This document shows positions 58,096-64,000 of a stretch of DNA of 64,000 nt, one piece after another. The notes beneath the pieces are model-generated. The model ran no database searches. It was not told where the DNA came from and saw only the letters and a list, made by a program, of their open reading frames with translations. Both the position numbers and the translations under genes were made by a program. How positions within the stretch are numbered: position 1 is the first letter of the stretch; each line of letters begins with the position of its first letter. Origin of the DNA: Chrysemys picta bellii (lineage: Eukaryota; Chordata; Testudines; Emydidae); assembly GCF_011386835.1 (NCBI RefSeq), contig NC_088795.1:17981941-18045940 (forward strand). The letters are read 5' to 3'.

Positions 58096-59506
58096 TGATT
58101 TTGGCCTCTGTGCAAATCACGCTAACCTCGCCAGCTCTTGGATTTTTCGCCTCTCTCATTGAAATGTAGTCACCTTCAGTTTCATAAACTAATCTAAACT
58201 TTGGAAGAACTGCACAACAAATTGGAAAAATGTCACATGATCTTTTGATTGCATCTTGCCCTACTACAGCTCTATTTCATTTACCTGCCTGAATCTGTGC
58301 ATTTCTAAGAGGGTCAAGAAGTGGTGGGGTTGGCATAGGTGATTTGCTGAAGAAGGCAGTCATGGCCAGATGACCCCACCCTGCCTTCTGTACTTCCCAC
58401 CTCCTGTCCACTGCAGTTGGGGATTTCAAAGCTGTGTGCAGGATGAGAGCACCAGCCATAGGATAGCTGCCTGGACCCCCCCCCCCACTTCTTGGATTGG
58501 GCCCCATTCTCACTGGTCGCTCTCCCATTGATGCAGGATGGTGATGGGTATTTACTAACACTTCACCCCTCTTTAGCAGCTGCTGGGTTGGATTCAGCTC
58601 CTTGCTGATGCAACCAGGAAGACTCTAGTTTACCTACAGCTTCCTAAACTGTGGGTGACAGCACTTGCTGCTGATTTGCAGAGCCAACAGACCCAAGGGG
58701 AAAGCTCTCCTCCTCTTTTCCAGCTGCAGCCTTGAGATGAATGACAGCTAAAGATACATTTCCACAGAATCAACCGCAGTCATAGCCACAAGGATGTTGC
58801 GTGAGCATGAATACAACAGAAGTGTACACGAGACACTGTTAAGATGGTAGTCAATACTGTGAAAGGTTCCCTCTCAGTATGGGGGCAGAGATAATTCCTG
58901 ATTTGGACAGGGGCCACACATGACAGCCCCTCTCCCCCCATCCCCTCTGCCCCCATCCCCACAAACCTGATATTATGAATGGACAGTTGTTGACAATGAG
59001 CCTCGTTTAAAAAGAAAAAAGTGGGTCAAAGAAAAATTGAGCAACTACCATTTAAGGATCTGTCCTCGGATGTAGATTATATATAATTTAAACATACCTA
59101 TATTAAGGATTTAAACAGCTTCCAGGCTTGAATGCTTACCCATAATGTAACATCCACTCACTGGAGTAGGAGCATAGCTAGGCTGTCCAGTACTGTACTT
59201 TCTTTTTAGATCACCATCTGATCTTCATCGTGCATGAGGCCTCATTGCTTTACATAGATTTGCTTTAGTTTCCTATTCATGGAGGTAATTTGCATGCCTA
59301 GTGAGGGACTGGAGAGAAACATGACTGGCTCTTAGCTCAACACTAAACGGGGAAGAAGGAAATGATACTTGTGACAAGCTTTCCTTTTCTCCCCCACCAC
59401 TATTCAACACCTGCACATGATGGAACTATCTACAGCTACACTAATTTGGTCTACTACTAACTCCCCCACTCATGCTCTCATCTACAATGCACCATCTCTG
59501 TATTGC
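58096..59506. other. Non-coding stretch
   Basis: No gene or repeat boundary is defensible. Several open frames of 60-94 codons on the minus strand have no recognisable family. Confidence 0.5.
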
Positions 59507-59994
59507 ATGTGGTGGTGTTGTAGTTGTGTTGATCCCAGATAAGAGACAAGATCGCTGAGTTAATATCTTTTATTGGACCAGCTTCTGTTAGTGAGAGACA
59601 AACTTTTGAGTTTACACAGAACTCTTCTTCAGATCTGGGAAACATAATCTGAGTGTCACAGCTAACTACAAGGTGGAACAGATTGTTTAGCATAAGTAGT
59701 TAATGGATTTCAACAGAGTATTCAAGGTCAAGCGGCCAGTTAACACCTGTCCAGTCACAGGGGGTAAAAAGGAGGGGAGAAAAAAGCTAAGTGGAGGTTT
59801 AGATTATTGTAATAAGCCATAAATCCAAGAAGCTGGTTGACCATACCAACTTTACCAACTATACCACCTTAAGAAAAAAATTTCTGGATAAATACACCAC
59901 AAAAATCAGTGATATACTGGATGTTGAGATTTTCATCCTCTCAACAAATGACCTAAACTCCCTCAGATTTCCACCACAACCACCATCACCCACC

Positions 59995-60900
59995 TCTCTA
60001 AAACACTCCAATAGCATTAACTTCCTGGATAACATGATCAGCTTCATCAATAGAACCTTACAGACAACTATATACCAGAAACCCACAGATCATCCTTCTC
60101 TTCAGAGATCCAGTAACCACCCTAAACACACCCAGAAATTTGTTATCTATAGCCAGATACCACAGAATATGCTCTGAGGAAAATGTCTGGGATATACACC
60201 TTAATATACTCAAAACCGCCTTCACCAAATGAGGACACTCCACCAGAGAAGTAGATTGCAGCCTGGAACAGGCCACCCAATTACCCCAAGAGAACCTGCT
60301 TCAATACAGAAATAAAACCCCCTCTGATAACACACCCCTAGTTGTCACCTACCATCCCCCACTGGAACCCATACAGGGTATCATTAAACAATTACAACTC
60401 ATACTTAATGGGGGAACACATCCTGAAATAAATCTTTCATGAACCCCCACTTCTAGCCTTCCAACAACCCTACAACCTCTCCACTCTAATTCTCAGAAGC
60501 TCCCCACAGACCAGAACACACCCACTCAAAGCAGCACCAGACTGCCAAAACAGATGAAAAACCTGTAGCCATATCTCCACTGCTATGATGAACACCCACC
60601 ACATCACACCTTTCAAGATCCATGGGTTCTACACATGCCTATCACAATATGTGGTGTGCGTCATCCAGTGCACTAAATGCCCCCAAACAACTATGTGCGT
60701 GAAATGAGAATCACTGCACTCTCAAATGAACTCCCAGAAACATTTTAAGACAAAAACATCACCTGTGGGTGAACACTTTTCACAAAGTGATCACTCACTG
60801 ACCTCTCAGTCCTCATCCTCAAAGGAAACTTGCACAACACTTTCAAAAGACAAGCCTGGGAGCTTAAATTAATCTTTGCTAGACACTAAAAACCATGCCT
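59995..60900 (+). pseudogene. Penelope-like RT/GIY-YIG endonuclease relic
   Basis: Conceptual translation in pieces gives the RT C-terminus: 'INFLDNMISFINRTLQTTIY' followed by 'QKPTDHPSLQRSSNHPKHT' and 'KFVIYSQ' (60010-60160), then 'NTPLVVTYHPPLEPIQGI' (60330-60390). Further on comes the endonuclease region with a C-x-x-C pair in 'VIQCTKCPQ' (about 60655-60685) and 'GEHFSQSDHSLTDLSVLIL' after a stop (about 60768-60825). The R-K-P-T/Q-K-P-T-D signature and the 'I-x-C-x-K-C' motif are Penelope hallmarks. Many stops and frameshifts make it inactive. It is 5'-truncated: most of the RT is absent. Confidence 0.88.
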
Positions 60901-61047
60901 GAGTAGAGAAATTGGATTTCTGGCTTATTACAACACACTAAGCACCCCCCCCTCCCCAACCAACACCTTCACATGACTGGAGAGGTATTAAACTGGCCAC
61001 TTCACCTTAAATGGTTGCTTGAAATGTGGTAACTACTTATGCTAAAC

Positions 61048-61268
61048 CAGGGGTTCTCAGACTTTTGTACTGGTGACCCCTTTCACATAGCAAGCCTCTG
61101 AGTGCGACCCCCCCCCCCTTATACATTAAAAACACTTGTTTATATATTTAACACCATTATAAATGCTGGAGGCAAAGCGGGTTTGGGGTGGAGGCTGACA
61201 GCTCACGACCCCCCCATGTAATAACCTTGCGACCCCCTGAGGGGTCCCAACCCATTTGAGAATCCCTG
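61048..61268. mobile_element. hAT MITE inserted in the Penelope right arm
   Basis: The ends are caggggttctcagacttttg and tttgagaatccctg, inverted. The perfect 8-bp direct duplication tgctaaac lies at 61040-61047 and 61269-61276. The body is 221 bp with runs of C. Removing it restores the continuous Penelope arm, so the insertion is younger than the retroelement. Confidence 0.93.
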
Positions 61269-61391
61269 TGCTAAACAATCTGTACCACCTTGTATTTAGC
61301 TGTAACAGTTTCCCAGCTCTGTGTAAGCTCGAAAGTGCGCCTCTCACCAGTGGAAGTTGATCCAATATTACCTCACCCATCTTGTCCCTTT

Positions 61392-61679
61392 CTATATTGA
61401 TTTTTTTTTTAATTGTGATACACTCAGCTGACTGAACTCTATATGATCTGTAAGGGCACAGCCTGTCTTGCTGCAGCTAGCATACCACTGCTACTGCCGG
61501 ACACTCCCCAATCCCCTCCACTGGATTGTATTTAAGGAGGAGCTACATAAATAGAACGATGCTGTTTTCTGGCACTTACAGCCACAGCAGTATTCACAGT
61601 GCAGGGAATGTTGTTTGACTGAACAACTTAGCACATACAAGACAATACCCAATACAGCCCTCACTACAGCCTTTACTCT
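61392..61679. other. Non-coding spacer
   Basis: No feature is recognised between the Penelope-like element and the next transposon relic. Confidence 0.4.
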
Positions 61680-62331
61680 AATGTGGCTACACTTGCAGAT
61701 GTAGAGCACTTTGAGTTAAATCAGCCTTCGGAGAGCGCAGTAGGGAAAGTGCTACAGTCTGTCCACACTGACAGCTGCCAGTGCACTGGCGTGACCACAT
61801 TTGCAGTGGCACTGGGAGCAGTGCATTATGGGCAGCTATCCCAGCATACAAGTGACTGCAACGTGCTTTTAGCGTGATAGGGAGTGTGTTGTGTGTATGT
61901 GGGGGGGGGAGAGAGTGGGTTTTTGGGGGGCTGAGAGCATGTCAGCATGCTGTCTTGTAAGTTCAGACTCACACACAGCATTCCACAGTAATGGTTGCTT
62001 TGTCTCAGAGCAGATAAGCAGCCGGCTGTCAGAAACTGAGCTTTCAAAGGACATATCGGCATTCCTACAGTGATTCAAAAACAATGACAAGAGTGGCCAC
62101 TTGACGCAAGGGGATTATGGGACGTTTCTGGAAGCTGATCAGAGCGTAGTAATGCAATACTTCGTTCACACTGACACCCGGGCGTTGTACCCAAGGCGCA
62201 GCAAACATTCCACTCGCCGAGGTGGAATACCAGGAGCGCTCTATGTGCCTTGCCAGCTTGGTCGGGTCGGGAGTTAGGGCGCGCGGGGCTGCTTTAATGC
62301 TCTGTAACTCACAAGTGTAGCCAAGCCCTTT
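61680..62331. mobile_element. Non-autonomous DNA transposon relic, TGGCTACACTTG ends
   Basis: The left end 'tggctacacttgcagatgta' and right end 'tcacaagtgtagccaagccc' form an inverted repeat of about 12 bp (TGGCTACACTTG). The interior is CpG-rich toward the right and has phrases such as 'gtgcattatgggcagctatc' and 'ggggattatgggacgtttct'. A long G-run at 61902-61909 is followed by decayed sequence. No transposase frame survives; the family is a sauropsid DNA element by its ends, and the boundaries are approximate. Confidence 0.6.
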
Positions 62332-64000
62332 GTGGGGTTTTGTTACCTCATATCAACCAACAACTCTATTTATAAGAAGATTGCAACATGTCAGATCTGA
62401 TAGTAAATACTGGGTTGGCCTTTTTCAAGTGCTTATTGTTGCCAATATACCTGTTCTGTTTATGACTAGGTCAGGCCTCACCTACTTCTCCTGAACTAAG
62501 TGCTAGTAATATGTATATCTGACATACAAAACAGCAAGAGGACAATGTAGCCTTTCCCTTTAAGAGTTATCCTTTATCCTAGCTCTTCCCTTAAATGGAA
62601 ACAAACAGCTGTATTATATCTGTAATAAATGTTTTAAGTGATTTGGGGGAAAATAGATGCAAAGGTAGAGAGTCCCTATTACCAATATCTAAAGTGTCAC
62701 CACATCAAAAATTCTTCATCATTCATTGTTAAATAGAAAATTGAAGAAAACAAAAAACTATACAACCTCCAGCTACGCTATTGCAAGGAGTTTCTGGGGA
62801 ATTCAACTGTGCAGGCTTGTCTTGTTCATGAAAGAAAGGTCCCCCTGACTTGTCAAATTTTGATTAGAAACTTTATTTGAAATGCCAGGCTCTCTCAAAA
62901 CTCCTGGAAATAACAGAAGCATCTTGTAAACAGACTCTGCTTACAGCTACATTGGGGAAAAAATAGGCTCAAGATTTGTATCCAGCTCAAGATTCCTAGG
63001 AGGAAAACCTTTATTTTTGGAAGAACTATGTACACAAAACCACATTTAATGTACAGTCAGAAAAATTACCAACATGTCTCAAACTTAGAAGAGAAAGTAG
63101 AAGAATAATTAATTGAACCACTCAAACACTTCAAATTGAAACTAATCCTCTATATCTGAAATGCATTTTAAAATAATTACAAGTAACATTTAAAAACCAA
63201 CTACTGCTGTTGGCAGCCATGTTACTAAAAGCAAATGGCATGATACCAATAGTGATCTCTTTAGCAAGAAGACTACCAGGAGTAGGAAAAGTAATTGCCA
63301 ACTGTAATTATACTTTGTCACAACAATTTTGAGAAAGTGATTCTTTAAATTGCTAGAGCCAAAACAGGTAGTCTTAAAAGGAATACACAGGGAGAAGAAA
63401 TGCTTAAACTTAAGAGGTACTTTTCCAAGTTCAAAAGCTCAGCTACACAAAGATTTATGTTCTTACAAAGCCAGAAAGCAAGGCTATGTAATAATCCAAA
63501 TCCAGGATAGTTAAGAAGTGGTTTCCAGAAACACGACAGGAAATGCAACATCAAGCTTCTGTCAGTAGAAATTGTCTGCTTTAAACAAGTTAAATCACTT
63601 TGAGTACTTCCTGAATTACTGGTATTCTTTTAGGACCAGCAAACTACACAAGATAACAAGAGTAGAACTCCCAAGGGACCCAGTCTTCCTCGGTTTATAT
63701 TTCTGTGACAGTCCTGGCTTCTTGGTGCTTCCCTTTGAGGAACAGAAGGAACTATCCAACACAATCCTTGTCTCCTATGAGATTCTTATCAAGACACTTG
63801 TTGCCTCAGTGGAATTGCTTAACCTCATTCTTATAGCAAGGTTCTTCCTCCGACGCCACAGGCTGAAACTCCCAAGACAGTGAGATAAAAATGGCAGGAG
63901 CAGCAAGTGTATCATCACAACGCTGACGCCATTTGAACCTACCCTCAATGAGTTGTCACCATACGCAGGGGAAGAAGTGTTTATGGTGAGGAAGAAAAGC
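62332..64000 (-). other. Possible 3' end of a minus-strand gene
   Basis: Repeat-poor sequence. On the minus strand, AATAAA signals lie at 63010-63015 and 62872-62877. Upstream, a candidate terminal exon at 63806-63862 follows an acceptor preceded by a pyrimidine-rich stretch and encodes PVASEEEPCYKNEVKQFH then stop (18 residues). The composition is gene-like, but I do not recognise it and no second exon is visible in the window. The plus-strand open frame at 63572-63883 overlaps this and has no recognisable family. Confidence 0.2.

Larger units (their letters stand above)
59507..61391. mobile_element. Penelope-like retroelement with inverted flanking arms
   Basis: The left arm (about 59507-59705) is the inverse of the right arm (about 61030-61391, excluding the hAT at 61048-61268). 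For example, left 'tggaacagattgtttagcat' matches the inverse of right 'gctaaacaatctgtaccacc', and left 'ttggaccagcttctgttagt' the inverse of 'gtggaagttgatccaatatt'. Between them lie the protein relics at 59990-60900. Inverted arrangements of the pLTR around a 5'-truncated body are characteristic of Penelope-like elements. The left arm holds a decayed hammerhead-like core (CTGAAGA on the minus strand at 59626-59632). Confidence 0.85.

Noticed and set aside
63572..63883. 103-codon plus-strand frame near the end of the window
   Set aside because: No domain is recognised, it starts in AT-rich sequence without a promoter, and it overlaps a more gene-like short exon on the opposite strand.
1..64000. 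CRISPR arrays, operons, prophages and other bacterial systems
   Set aside because: The window has split genes, SINE/LINE relics and CpG-island structure of a vertebrate genome. The tandem arrays have no spacer structure and there are no bacterial genes.

Overview
The window looks like a stretch of sauropsid nuclear genome, most likely from a turtle. It has CR1 LINE 3' ends with the short terminal repeat, many hAT-type elements with clean 8-bp target duplications, ancient MIR-type SINEs, Penelope-like elements with inverted flanks, and no mammalian Alu or L1. The assignment to turtles rests on my recognition of the repeat families and not on a database search.

Positions 1 to about 45,000 hold no gene I can defend. 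They are moderately AT-rich non-coding DNA carrying dispersed repeats: nested hAT elements (1917-2566), two copies of a GTCTACACT-ended DNA element (3004, 32060), two copies of an LTR-like GC-rich repeat (about 4240 and 38330), CR1 fragments (6205, 12325, 38786), MIR relics, a Penelope-like hairpin (30598), two further hAT MITEs with perfect 8-bp duplications (24223, 35409), tRNA-like SINE units (37563) and a 3.5-kb-spaced direct repeat (39635 and 43141). One 150-codon minus-strand open frame (34688-35140) is worth a check but is unproven.

The main result is one complete protein-coding gene on the plus strand at 46664-57641. It has six coding exons with consistent phases and canonical splice sites and encodes a 217-residue longin R-SNARE. 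The N-terminal half resembles VAMP7, and the juxtamembrane and transmembrane part resembles VAMP8. The second exon (49302-49372) is only 71 nt long and was found by phase and by alignment length with VAMP7. The first exon lies in a CpG-rich promoter squeezed between two tandem arrays: about 1.1 kb of polypyrimidine minisatellite upstream and about 0.85 kb of CA-rich minisatellite in intron 1. A 120-bp TA-flanked MITE family is inserted in the second array, again in intron 3, and also at 4653.

Downstream of the gene (58,000-64,000) lie a decayed Penelope-like retroelement with RT and GIY-YIG relics and inverted flanks (59507-61391), an hAT MITE inserted into its right flank, a further DNA transposon relic (61680-62331), and a segment that may be the 3' end of a minus-strand gene (62872-64000; weak evidence).
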